Of a stretch of 64,000 nucleotides of DNA, positions 41,393 through 48,826 are shown piece after piece. Each line of letters begins with the position of its first letter. Positions within the stretch are counted from its first letter, which is position 1. This DNA is from Bin87 sp034423575 (GTDB lineage Bacteria; Chloroflexota; Dehalococcoidia; Lucifugimonadales; UBA3495), in contig DAOUIF010000053.1 in assembly GCA_034423575.1 (NCBI GenBank), forward strand, positions 3,132-67,131, given 5' to 3'. A program made the position numbers and the translations under genes. The notes under the pieces were generated by a model that was given only the letters and a program-made list of their open reading frames with translations, made no database searches and was not told the origin of the DNA.

Positions 41393-42262
41393 ATGACCAC
41401 CCTCACGCCCATACCCAGCGGACCCGACCCGGTTGCCCTGGCAGCAGCCGAGGCGGCCCAGCAGGCCGTGTCGCCGGACACCGTCATCCTTTTCGGCTCC
41501 CGCGCCAGGGGGGATCACCGGCCCAACTCGGACCTGGACCTGCTGGTCGTATGCGCCGACGATGTTGTCTTCCCCGTCGCCCGCGCCACGAAAGCCGTGA
41601 AGGCTCACTTTGAACTCAACCCGCCCCGACTGGCCGCGGACGTTGTCCCCATCCGAAAGGACAAGTTTGACTATTGCCGGCGCGCCAAAAACCACGTTGC
41701 CGGCCAGGCGATGCGGGACGGCATCATAATGGGAGGCGAAAATATCGACCCCAACCCTGCTTGCGACGACTACCCCGACAATTGGCCGGACGTCAAAGAA
41801 CGCTTGCAGGCGGCTTACCGTCACCTGGGCGCTTTCACCCGGGAAATTGAACATGATGACGGTGAGCAGGAAATGTACGGATTCCACGCTCAACAGGCCA
41901 TTGAGAACGCAATCAAAGCCTGGCTGTCCGCCGCCGATCTGGACTACCGGCGGGTTCACGATCTGGCTGAAACCGCCGAAACTCTGTTGAACGACCCCGG
42001 CGAGAGCGGAACACTGGCCTCAGCCCGACTGCGTCTCCTCATGGACTACACCAGCTATGAGAAAGAAGACCCGCCGGGCGAGGTCGCAAACTGGCTTTCC
42101 TTCTACGCCGTCGTTTACCGTTACAGTGGAGCCCGGTTTCGCATGGATGACCTGGAACGTAATCGCTTCCAGCGCGAAATTACGCTGGCTGCAAGCACGT
42201 TCATCAATCGCGCTTATGAATTGACCGGAACCGGCGAGGCCGACGTCCGGGCCGGCCAGTAG
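41393..42262 (+). CDS. Nucleotidyltransferase-HEPN fusion protein
   Basis: This 289-residue protein fuses an N-terminal MNT-type nucleotidyltransferase to a HEPN domain. The NTase motif GSRARGDHRPNSDLDLLVV (residues 35-53) has both catalytic aspartates (D47, D49) and a third acid in ADVVPI near residue 81. Residues 135-280 are helical and HEPN-like: GFHAQQAIENAIKAWLSAAD and YRRVHDLAETAETLL. In two-gene MNT-HEPN systems the NTase adenylylates and silences the HEPN RNase; here both are in one chain, coupled to PIN and TPR genes. Confidence 0.88.
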   Translation: MTTLTPIPSGPDPVALAAAEAAQQAVSPDTVILFGSRARGDHRPNSDLDLLVVCADDVVFPVARATKAVKAHFELNPPRLAADVVPIRKDKFDYCRRAKNHVAGQAMRDGIIMGGENIDPNPACDDYPDNWPDVKERLQAAYRHLGAFTREIEHDDGEQEMYGFHAQQAIENAIKAWLSAADLDYRRVHDLAETAETLLNDPGESGTLASARLRLLMDYTSYEKEDPPGEVANWLSFYAVVYRYSGARFRMDDLERNRFQREITLAASTFINRAYELTGTGEADVRAGQ

Positions 42263-42275
42263 CGCCGGAACCACG

Positions 42276-42306
42276 ACGAGATTGCCGCGCCGCGCTCGCA
42301 ATGACC
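42276..42306. repeat. Family B repeat, right-half fragment
   Basis: A right-half copy ending CTCGCAATGAC follows the NTase/HEPN gene by 14 bases and marks the end of the three-gene operon. Confidence 0.8.
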
Positions 42307-42336
42307 GACGGATTGCACTTCAAGGAGTAACCACTC

Positions 42337-42693
42337 ATGACCATGACCCCCGCCCGCAGTTCGCCCTTCGCCGCCATGGCCCGCGACCCGCTGCATCCCG
42401 ACGTAATCTACCGTGACGAGCGCTGCTTCGTGGTGCGCGACATCAACCCCAAGGCGCCGGTGCACCTGCTGATCATCCCCAACATGCCCATCAACGGGCT
42501 CGATTACATCAGCCCCGCCATGGAGGCCACCATGGGGCACCTGTTCGTGGTGGCCGCCGAGATGGCGCGCCGCGAAGGCGTCACCATCAGCGGCTATCGC
42601 CTGGTGGTCAACAACGGGGAGGACGCCGGCCAGACCATCGCATGGCCCCACATGCACCTGCTGGGCGGACGCGGGTTGGGAGAGATGGGCTGA
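42337..42693 (+). CDS. HIT family protein
   Basis: This 118-residue HINT-like protein contains HPDVIYRDERCFVVRDINPKAPVHLLIIP and GYRLVVNNGEDAGQTIAWPHMHLLGG. The family hydrolyses nucleoside phosphoramidates using a His triad. Aligned to HINT, the triad HxHxH reads W-P-H-M-H, so the first histidine is replaced by tryptophan while the second and third remain. Length is normal. The next gene starts 6 bases after the stop. Confidence 0.92.
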   Translation: MTMTPARSSPFAAMARDPLHPDVIYRDERCFVVRDINPKAPVHLLIIPNMPINGLDYISPAMEATMGHLFVVAAEMARREGVTISGYRLVVNNGEDAGQTIAWPHMHLLGGRGLGEMG

Positions 42694-42699
42694 TCGACG

Positions 42700-43098
42700 A
42701 TGACTGCGCCCGCCATTGAACCCTCCATCGTGTTCGTCGACGCCCACGAGGTGCACGCCGCCGCGCTGGAACGCTTGGAGCAAGGTGACATCCGCGATGC
42801 TGCGGAGAAGGCCTGGTGCGCCGCCAAGCGGGCCACCGATGCTCTCATCCTGGCCCGCACCGGCGTCCTGCCGCCCCGGTCGCCGGATACCACCCGAGGC
42901 TTGCGCACCCTGGCCGCCGCCGATCCGGCCTTCCACAGTCTGCGCGACCGTTACTTTTCACGGCAGGCTGCGCTGCACGGCGACTGCTTCTACACCGGAT
43001 GGTGTGAGCCCATTGCGGATACGGAATTGCTGATCCGCGAAACGATCGAATACATCCGGGACGCCGAAGGATTGGCGCGCCACCATCCCCCGGCGTAA
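42700..43098 (+). CDS. HEPN/PaREP1-like protein
   Basis: This 132-residue helical protein matches the PaREP1/HEPN-like pattern: AALERLEQGDIRDAAEKAWCAAKRATDALI near residue 22. The C-terminal part TELLIRETIEYIRDAEGLA is the closing helix. No R-x4-H RNase motif is apparent. It resembles the tandem protein at 59554, whose two halves carry the same GD-x-AxxxxW helix. It is in tight order between HIT and YqeK genes. Function unknown. Confidence 0.7.
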   Translation: MTAPAIEPSIVFVDAHEVHAAALERLEQGDIRDAAEKAWCAAKRATDALILARTGVLPPRSPDTTRGLRTLAAADPAFHSLRDRYFSRQAALHGDCFYTGWCEPIADTELLIRETIEYIRDAEGLARHHPPA

Positions 43099-43126
43099 GC
43101 CTCACGTCCCCTCAACGGAAGTGTCC

Positions 43127-43729
43127 ATGACCACCATAGAAATCTCCGGCCGCGTGCATGACCGCATCCGCCGCCGGATCCGCCGCCTCCCGCCCGGGCT
43201 CCAGGAACACTGCCAGCGCGTGGAGCAGATCGCCCGCGACCTGGCGGAGCGACACGGGCAGGACGTGGAGGCCGTCGGCTTGACGGGCCTGGCCCACGAC
43301 GCCACCAAGCACTTTTCCGGCCTGGAGAACCTCCTGCGCATGGAGGAGTACGACCTGCCTCCGGTTACCGAGTTCGAGCGGCGCAACCCGGCCATCCTCC
43401 ACGGTATGGTGGGCGCCGAACTGCTCAAGCGGGAGGACGGCCTCGGCCATCCGCAGCTGTACAACGCCGTCTATTGGCACACTACCGGTGACCCCGCCGG
43501 CGGCGACACCATCGCCCATATCGTGTTCCTCGCCGACAAGCTGGACCCGATCAAGGTCAAGCGCTACCCCTGGCAGGGTGAGTTGAAGGAACTGGCCGAG
43601 AACGACCTGCCCGCCGCCATGATCATGTTCCTCACCCGGAACGTGGCTCGCTTCCTGGACAGAGGATCGGCGATTCATCCCGCGACGATCGAAGCGCGCA
43701 ACACCTTGCTCTTGGCTGCAACATCGTAG
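43127..43729 (+). CDS. HD-domain phosphohydrolase, YqeK-like
   Basis: From the ATG at 43127 the protein has 200 residues. It matches the YqeK-type HD group (Ap4A hydrolase): EHCQRVEQIARDLAERHG near residue 28 gives the first His, GLAHDATKHF near residue 56 the HD pair, ILHGMVGAELL near residue 89 and VYWHTTGDP near residue 110 the further metal ligands, and FLADKLDPIKVKRYP the closing motif. YqeK splits diadenosine tetraphosphate to ADP. In many genomes it neighbours nadD, but here nadD is at 31042. Confidence 0.88.
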   Translation: MTTIEISGRVHDRIRRRIRRLPPGLQEHCQRVEQIARDLAERHGQDVEAVGLTGLAHDATKHFSGLENLLRMEEYDLPPVTEFERRNPAILHGMVGAELLKREDGLGHPQLYNAVYWHTTGDPAGGDTIAHIVFLADKLDPIKVKRYPWQGELKELAENDLPAAMIMFLTRNVARFLDRGSAIHPATIEARNTLLLAATS

Positions 43730-43736
43730 ACCACGG

Positions 43737-43742
43737 TATAAT
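43737..43742 (+). promoter_or_regulatory. TATAAT -10 box for hicBA
   Basis: A perfect TATAAT overlaps an in-frame ATG at 43741, so translation more likely starts at 43771, after GAGG. Confidence 0.5.
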
Positions 43743-43770
43743 GGCGCTTACTGAAGTTACGAGGAATACG

Positions 43771-44061
43771 ATGGAATACGATGTTGTTGTCTGGCGCGAT
43801 ACCCTGTCTGACGGGTCGATCTGCTACGCTGCGATTTGCCCCGCGGTTGACCGTGCGCATGGCCAGGGAGATACCGAAGACGAAGCTTTGGTTGATGTTG
43901 CAGATAGCATCGCGATCTATCTGGACCATATGCCGGACAGGCTCAAGACCGGAGAGGCGGCGCGGGAGGCGGTAACCAAACTGATCGGAGAGCTCGCCGC
44001 CGAGGGCGTTGAGCCCTGGATACGCGAGGTCGCTCCTGCCCGTAATCAGGTGCATGCCTGA
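43771..44061 (+). CDS. HicB-type antitoxin
   Basis: From the ATG at 43771 the protein has 96 residues with the HicB partial-RNase-H-like fold: MEYDVVVWRDTLSDGSICYAAICPAVDRAHGQG contains the typical alternating strands and CPAV..H.QG turn, followed by DTEDEALVDVADSIAIYLD. It neutralises HicA and represses the operon. Order hicB-hicA is the reverse of the common hicA-hicB but is known. Confidence 0.85.
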   Translation: MEYDVVVWRDTLSDGSICYAAICPAVDRAHGQGDTEDEALVDVADSIAIYLDHMPDRLKTGEAAREAVTKLIGELAAEGVEPWIREVAPARNQVHA

Positions 44062-44063
44062 CG

Positions 44064-44261
44064 ATGGTCAGAATAGCCAATGTTAAGACCCGTGAAATTC
44101 TGAGCCTGCTCCGCAGAACGGGATTTGTCCGAAGCAATCGAGACCATGCGTATTTCTCCCACGCATGGTTGAGCCTACGCACGAAAATATCTCATGGAGA
44201 TAAAGACGTTAACGCGTTGTTGATGGGCAAAATCGCAATCGATGACCTCAACTCAAAATGA
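44064..44261 (+). CDS. HicA-type mRNA interferase toxin
   Basis: This 65-residue protein has the double-stranded RNA-binding-like HicA fold: TREILSLLRRTGFVRSNRDHAYFSH near residue 9, with the catalytic-type histidine in DHAYFSH, and KDVNALLMGKIAIDDL at the end. It lies two bases after hicB. Its TGA overlaps the ATG of a further micro-ORF at 44258. Confidence 0.85.
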   Translation: MVRIANVKTREILSLLRRTGFVRSNRDHAYFSHAWLSLRTKISHGDKDVNALLMGKIAIDDLNSK

Positions 44262-44378
44262 ACAGCGCTGAGGAGTTTCGCGCTGCACTGCGCGGCAACA
44301 TACCCCGCCGGTATCTCGACCCCGACGCGCCGTGGGCTCGACCCCGACGCGCCGTGGGACGGACAGCCCCTGGACTGA
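44258..44378 (+). pseudogene. Micro-ORF frameshifted by a 22-bp tandem duplication
   Basis: An ATG overlaps the hicA stop (ATGA). The frame runs MNSAEEFRAALRGN and on to DPDAPW, where a 22-bp sequence is present twice in tandem (44315-44336 and 44337-44358). Removing one copy gives a 32-residue protein ending GQPLD-stop at 44378. With both copies the frame shifts and runs as an open but meaningless frame into the antisense of the Uma2 gene. The ancestral micro-protein may have been a third member of the hic unit or a leader to the next gene. Confidence 0.55.
44315..44358. repeat. 22-bp perfect tandem duplication
   Basis: Two identical 22-bp copies abut exactly. The length is not a multiple of three, so it breaks the micro-ORF. 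A perfect match implies a recent slip or a contraction/expansion switch. Confidence 0.95.
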
Positions 44379-44387
44379 GTGAACACT

Positions 44388-44717
44388 ATGCCCGCACAAC
44401 TGGACATAACACCGGAAGCCGCCCAGTTCATCCGGAACAAGGGCGGCCAGGCCGTGGTCGACCTGATCTGCTGGAAAGGTTGAAGCGGCGAGTCCGTCGA
44501 GGTATCGGTCGATACCAACGTGCGCCGTCGCCGCAGCCTGGAATCCTACGACCCCGCCAGCCGGGACGACATCACCCTCTACCTGGCGCCGGGCATCGCG
44601 GAATATGCCCAGCAGATCAACCTGTCCATGAGCCGGTTCCTGCTGTTCCGGAACCTGAAGGCTACCATCGATCTGCCCCACGGCGTCACGCTGGGCCGCC
44701 GCGCGTCCCTCGTCTAG
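44388..44717 (+). CDS. Candidate selenoprotein, CC/Se-motif family, UGA at codon 32
   Basis: From the ATG at 44388 the frame reads MPAQLDITPEAAQFIRNKGG, then VVDLICWKG, then an in-frame TGA (44481-44483), then SGESVEVSVDTN and on to a TAG at 44715, 109 residues if TGA is read as selenocysteine. The part after the TGA is well-formed (DDITLYLAPGIAEYAQQ, LSMSRFLLFRNLKATIDL) and resembles the C-terminal half of the CC/Se-motif (seleno)protein family, whose redox Cys/Sec site follows VDLI. A hairpin with GGTC loop starts 18 nt after the TGA. Alternatives are a TGC-to-TGA nonsense mutation (pseudogene) or a sequencing error. No sel genes are in the window. Confidence 0.7.
44501..44516 (+). promoter_or_regulatory. 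Candidate bacterial SECIS hairpin
   Basis: GGTATC pairs perfectly with GATACC around the tetraloop GGTC (44507-44510). The loop begins 24 nt after the TGA and starts with G, inside the 16-37 nt range described for bacterial SECIS elements. E. coli fdhF also presents GGUC in its loop. SelB binding is inferred. Confidence 0.65.
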
Positions 44718-45289
44718 CCGGCCCGGGCCGGCAGCATGTCCGCCACGGCGCAGGCGAAGCCGGTCAGATAGTCTCCGCCGTCCACCGTGTCGGCGTCGGT
44801 GAGTGTCGCTGCCGGCGCCCCTGCCGTATGCACGGTTAGTGTGCGTGCGTCGATGTCGATCACCCAGACGGCCTTGCCGCCGGCGCCCAGGTATTCATCA
44901 ATCTTCTGCGCTATTTCCGCGGGTGTGTTGCTGTCGGATAGTATCTCCACGGCAAGGTCGGGGGCGCCGTTGTAGAGCATCCCAGCCAAGTCCGGGTGAA
45001 CCAATGGGGCGTTGGAGACAAAAGAAACGTCTGGCATCCGCGATGTGGCTGGCGAATCTGGCCCCGTGACGTATCCCCGATTACTCCCATAGACTTTACC
45101 GAGCCCGCGAGGACGGGTGTGTCCCAGCATATGGTGGCCCACTAGCATGACCGTTTCCTCGTGTTCATCGGATGCAACCATCAGCTCGATGAGGACTCCT
45201 TTCACCAACTCATACCGCGGGTGCTTGGGCAGGACGGCGTACTCCTCCAGCGTGACCGGTGGCGCGGCGGCGATGTTGTGCGTGGTCAT
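44714..45289 (-). CDS. Uma2 (DUF820) family nuclease-fold protein
   Basis: This 191-residue protein matches Uma2/DUF820: VTLEEYAVLPKHPRYELVKGVLIEL near residue 12, RMPDVSFVSNAPL near residue 83, PDLAVEILSDSNTPAEIAQKIDEYLGAG near residue 110, with the D and E-x-x acids of a PD-(D/E)xK site. Unlike the protein at 29720 it lacks the C-terminal coiled coil. It overlaps the candidate selenoprotein gene stop by 4 bases in convergent orientation. Confidence 0.9.
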   Translation of the reverse strand: MTTHNIAAAPPVTLEEYAVLPKHPRYELVKGVLIELMVASDEHEETVMLVGHHMLGHTRPRGLGKVYGSNRGYVTGPDSPATSRMPDVSFVSNAPLVHPDLAGMLYNGAPDLAVEILSDSNTPAEIAQKIDEYLGAGGKAVWVIDIDARTLTVHTAGAPAATLTDADTVDGGDYLTGFACAVADMLPARAG

Positions 45290-45323
45290 GGCATGTCCTC
45301 CTCGCAGAGGAAGTGTCGGGGCC

Positions 45324-46733
45324 CTACCGCGCGTAGCGGTAGCCGCCGGCCGGCGTCCGGGCGCAGTTTAGCCGACGGTTGAGGTGCAGGCCTTCAAGCA
45401 CGAACTCCGCGGCCGAAGCCACCACCTCCGGCCGCTTGTCGTCCCCGATCAGCGCGGTGACGGCGGCGCTCAACCCATCCACGTTGTCCAGGGCTGACGC
45501 GTATGCTCCCGATGGCACGTCACTCCCGGTTTCCACGGCGTTCCCGAGGTCAAAGGCCGTCACGATGTCCTCCAACTCTTCCACGTTGCAGTAGCGCCCG
45601 AAGATGCCCAGGGTCGCCCGCTTGGTGAGGTCCTCCACCAGGCGGTCCTCCCGACCTTCGCCGAAGGTTTCCATCTCGATCTTCCCGCCCAGGGACGCGA
45701 TCAGATACGGCAGGTCGCTGATGCGCGGACACGCGATATCCTCGCCGTGGCGGATGCTGCGGCGCAGGGCGTTGCTGATGAGGGTCTCGTAGTTGGAGAT
45801 GGAGACGCGCACGCTGACGCCCGAACGCTGGTTGATCTCGTTGCTGGAACGTGCCCGGGCCGTCACCTCGGCCACGATGTCCGTCATGAACTGCGGCACT
45901 ATGACCCGATCCTCGTCGGGGAAGCGGTTGCGCTCCTGGTCCATGATGGCGATCTCTTCGTCCAGGGTGCGCGGGTAGTGGGTGTGAATCTGCGCGCCGT
46001 AGCGATCCTTGAGCGGGGTGACGATTCGACCGCGGTTGGTGTAGTCCTCGGGGTTGGCCGTGGCCACCACGAACACGTCCAGCGGCATCCGGATGCGGTA
46101 ACCCTTGATCTGCACGTCCCGTTCTTCCATGAGGTTGAACAGGCCCACCTGGATGCGCTCGGCGAGATCAGGCAGCTCGTTGATGCAGAAGATGCCCCGG
46201 TTGGTTCGCGGCACCAGGCCGTAGTGGATGGCCGATTCGTCGGACAGGCGCCTGCCCTCGGCCACCTTGATGGGGTCGATCTCGCCGATCAGGTCGGCGA
46301 TGGAGATGTCGGGCGTGGCCAGCTTTTCCGAGTAGCGCATATCCCGCCCGATCCAGGCCACGGGCGTGTCGTCGCCCATGTCGGCAACCATTTGCCTGGC
46401 GTCAGGGCTGAGGGGGTTGTACGGGTCATCGTTCAACTCGCCGCCGGCGATGACCGGAAGCTGCTCGTCCAGCAGGTTCACCATCTCGCGGATCAGCCGG
46501 GTCTTGGCCTGCCCACGCTCGCCCAGCAGGATGATGTCCTGGCCGGCCAGGATGGCGTTTTCCAGCTGCGGAATGACCGTCTGGTCGAAGCCGATGATGC
46601 CGGGGAAGACCGACTCCTCGGCGCGTATCTTGGCGATCAGGTTCCGGCGCATCTCCTCGCGCACCGAGACCGATTGGTAGCCGCTATCGCGGAGTTCGCC
46701 GATGGTGGCGGGCAAAGCGTTATTCGTGGACAT
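45324..46733 (-). CDS. MoxR/Mg-chelatase-type AAA+ ATPase
   Basis: From the ATG at 46733 the protein has 469 residues. The AAA+ core has IILLGERGQAKTRLIR (Walker A, near residue 76), RGIFCINELPDLAERIQVGLFNLMEER (Walker B region, near residue 188) and VVATANPEDYTNRGRIVTPLKDRYGA (sensor 1 and arginine region). The INELPDL/RIQ pattern is typical of magnesium chelatase I-like and MoxR proteins. Such ATPases usually work with a VWA-domain partner, which is not adjacent here. A TATACT -10 lies about 45 bases upstream on the minus strand. Confidence 0.9.
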   Translation of the reverse strand: MSTNNALPATIGELRDSGYQSVSVREEMRRNLIAKIRAEESVFPGIIGFDQTVIPQLENAILAGQDIILLGERGQAKTRLIREMVNLLDEQLPVIAGGELNDDPYNPLSPDARQMVADMGDDTPVAWIGRDMRYSEKLATPDISIADLIGEIDPIKVAEGRRLSDESAIHYGLVPRTNRGIFCINELPDLAERIQVGLFNLMEERDVQIKGYRIRMPLDVFVVATANPEDYTNRGRIVTPLKDRYGAQIHTHYPRTLDEEIAIMDQERNRFPDEDRVIVPQFMTDIVAEVTARARSSNEINQRSGVSVRVSISNYETLISNALRRSIRHGEDIACPRISDLPYLIASLGGKIEMETFGEGREDRLVEDLTKRATLGIFGRYCNVEELEDIVTAFDLGNAVETGSDVPSGAYASALDNVDGLSAAVTALIGDDKRPEVVASAAEFVLEGLHLNRRLNCARTPAGGYRYAR

Positions 46734-46774
46734 GGAATCAGGCCGTCCTTTGATCAGGATAGGGTTCTGGCGGC

Positions 46775-46780
46775 AGTATA
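46775..46780 (-). promoter_or_regulatory. TATACT -10 box for the AAA+ gene
   Basis: On the minus strand TATACT (46780 to 46775) lies 41 bases before the ATG at 46733. The -35 region is not clear. Confidence 0.45.
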
Positions 46781-47058
46781 ACAAACGGGTGTGTGGCGGG
46801 CCTCGCCGATGGTGTCCTGTTCAGCGATGCGCTTCTCTGGCTGTCCTGCTGCCATGAGCAGGATAGAGTTGGAGCGATTCCGAGCGCGGCTGCTCAACGG
46901 ATGAACAGGTTGACTGTATGCTCATACAAGGCTAGTTTGGAAACGTGAATACAACCATCGAAATCTCGGACAAGTTGCTGTAGCAAGCCGGGATAGAATT
47001 TCGAACCGCCAGCGCTGCCGCGCGTGTGCTAGGATGGTACTGCGCAGGTAACGTTACA

Positions 47059-47445
47059 ATGCTTCGCTTCCTCTGGCCCATCCTTCTCATGTTCGGCCCC
47101 CAGCTTGGGCCGCGCATCGTCAAATTCGTGCGCGCGCTGTGGCGGCTGCATCGCGATTCCCGCGTCAACCTGCTGATCAAGCTGCTGATCCCGTTGGCGG
47201 TGGTCTACGCCATCTTCCCCGTCGACCTGGTGCGGGACCGCATCCCCTACGGCCTGGGTCGGTACGACGACCTGATCATCCTGGGGCTGGCGGTCTGGCT
47301 GTTCTGGAACCTGTGTCCCCGCGCTGTCGTCCGCGAGCACATGGGCGAGCCTCCGCCTCCCCGCCCCGAGGACCGTGATCCCGACAGCGTGGTGGACGGG
47401 CAGGCTCGCCCCACCGACACCGACGACGACCAGCGCGGCAGTTGA
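47059..47445 (+). CDS. DUF1232 (YkvA-like) membrane protein
   Basis: From the ATG at 47059 the protein has 128 residues. The DUF1232 domain reads LLIKLLIPLAVVYAIFPVDLVRDRIP then GRYDDLIILGLAVWLFW, with the characteristic FPxDLxxD-x-DD pattern. Two membrane helices are predicted. The C-terminus is proline-rich and acidic (EPPPPRPEDRDPD). Family function is unknown. Confidence 0.88.
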   Translation: MLRFLWPILLMFGPQLGPRIVKFVRALWRLHRDSRVNLLIKLLIPLAVVYAIFPVDLVRDRIPYGLGRYDDLIILGLAVWLFWNLCPRAVVREHMGEPPPPRPEDRDPDSVVDGQARPTDTDDDQRGS

Positions 47446-47480
47446 CTGAGCGCAGGCTCGCCCAATATTGACTCCTTAGG

Positions 47481-47506
47481 TAGGGGCGAATAATCATTCG
47501 CCCCTA
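47481..47506 (+). terminator. Terminator hairpin with TAGGGGCGAA arms
   Basis: A perfect 10-bp stem (47481-47490 with 47497-47506) is followed by TGTTTT. The arms are nearly identical to those at 5901, so it belongs to a small repeated hairpin group. Confidence 0.7.
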
Positions 47507-47536
47507 TGTTTTGGTCAGACTTCCCCCGCGTTCAGG

Positions 47537-48826
47537 ATGCGTATGTCTCAGTCGCCGCAACTTCAAGACCGTGCCGGTTCCGCGCTGGACGAAGGTATCT
47601 CCCTGTACATTCACGTACCCTTCTGCCTGAGCAAGTGCCCGTACTGCGACTTCAACACCTACCAGGGTATCGAGTCCCAGTTCGGCGACTTTCTCTCCGC
47701 CGTTATCCAGGAGATCACGGCCTGGTCGGTGACCTTGGGCCGGCCGGCCGTCAACACAGTTTTCCTGGGCGGCGGCACGCCTTCCTACCTGCCCGACGAC
47801 GACGTGGCCCGCATCCTCGAAGCCATCGCCCACAATTACGCAGTTCGCGGCGACGCCGAGATAACGGCCGAGTGCAATCCCAACGACCTGTCTCCCGAGA
47901 AGTGCGCCGAGCTCCGCGCCGCCGGCGTCAACCGGGTCAGCATCGGCGTCCAGAGCATGGACAACGGTCTGCTGTCCATGCTGGGTCGCCGCCACGACGC
48001 TGGAGAAGCCGCGGAGGCATTGGACCGTTGCCGCCGCGCCGGCTTCGACAACGTGAGCCTGGACCTGATGTACGGTCTGCCCCAGCAGTCTCTGGACCAG
48101 TGGCGGGACACCGTGGCGCGCGTCGTCGCGCTGGCGCCGGAGCACCTGTCCCTCTATTCGTTGACCCTGGAGGAGGGTACGCCCCTGCGCCGGTGGGTGG
48201 AGCAGGGCCGCCTCCCCGAGCCGGATGCCGACCTCGCCGCCGACATGTATGATCACGCCCGCGCCGCCCTGGCCTCCGCCGGCTACCATCACTACGAGAT
48301 CAGCAACTGGACGCGGCCCGGGCGGGAGTCCGAGCACAACCTGGCCTACTGGCGCAACCTGCAATGGGTCGGCGTCGGTCCGGGGGCCCACTCGTCCCTG
48401 CGCGTCCCCTCGTCCCTGAAGGATAACGACGCCGGCGCCGCCTGCCGGTTTTGGACCGTGCGCTCTCCCCGCGAGTACGCGCAACTGGCCAGGGAGTGGG
48501 CTGAAGACGCGGCCAGGGAGGGTGAATGGCCGGCGGTGACGGCGGACCGGGTCGCGGACGTTCCGACGGTGGACGGCTCCGAGGTATCGGACGAGGCAAC
48601 CACCGCCGCCGAGACCATGTTCCTGGGCCTCCGCCTGCTTGATGGCATGGACGTTACCGCCGCGTCGGCACGCACCGGCATCGACCTGCGGGCTCGCTAT
48701 GAAACGGAACTTGCGGAACTGACGGCCGACGGGCTGCTGGTGTGGGAACCGGATGGCCGGCTGCGGCTGACGGAGGAGGCGTACCTAGTGGCGAACCAGG
48801 TGTTCACGCGGTTCCTGGCTGGGTAG
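47537..48826 (+). CDS. hemW: Radical SAM heme chaperone HemW-like
   Basis: This 429-residue protein has the radical SAM motif HVPFCLSKCPYCDFNTY (C-x3-C-x2-C) near residue 30, then VFLGGGTPSYLP near residue 75, EITAECNPNDLSPEK near residue 112, RVSIGVQSMDNGLLSMLGRRHDA near residue 132 and DLMYGLPQQSLDQW near residue 176. The C-terminal domain contains AYWRNLQWVGVGPGAHS. These are HemW features: a heme chaperone once annotated as coproporphyrinogen III oxidase. The shorter alternative start is ATG 47543. Length is normal. Confidence 0.92.
   Translation: MRMSQSPQLQDRAGSALDEGISLYIHVPFCLSKCPYCDFNTYQGIESQFGDFLSAVIQEITAWSVTLGRPAVNTVFLGGGTPSYLPDDDVARILEAIAHNYAVRGDAEITAECNPNDLSPEKCAELRAAGVNRVSIGVQSMDNGLLSMLGRRHDAGEAAEALDRCRRAGFDNVSLDLMYGLPQQSLDQWRDTVARVVALAPEHLSLYSLTLEEGTPLRRWVEQGRLPEPDADLAADMYDHARAALASAGYHHYEISNWTRPGRESEHNLAYWRNLQWVGVGPGAHSSLRVPSSLKDNDAGAACRFWTVRSPREYAQLAREWAEDAAREGEWPAVTADRVADVPTVDGSEVSDEATTAAETMFLGLRLLDGMDVTAASARTGIDLRARYETELAELTADGLLVWEPDGRLRLTEEAYLVANQVFTRFLAG

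Noticed and set aside
44258..44839. 193-codon open frame after hicA
   Set aside because: Exists only because of the 22-bp duplication; its latter part is out of frame with the candidate selenoprotein and antisense to Uma2.
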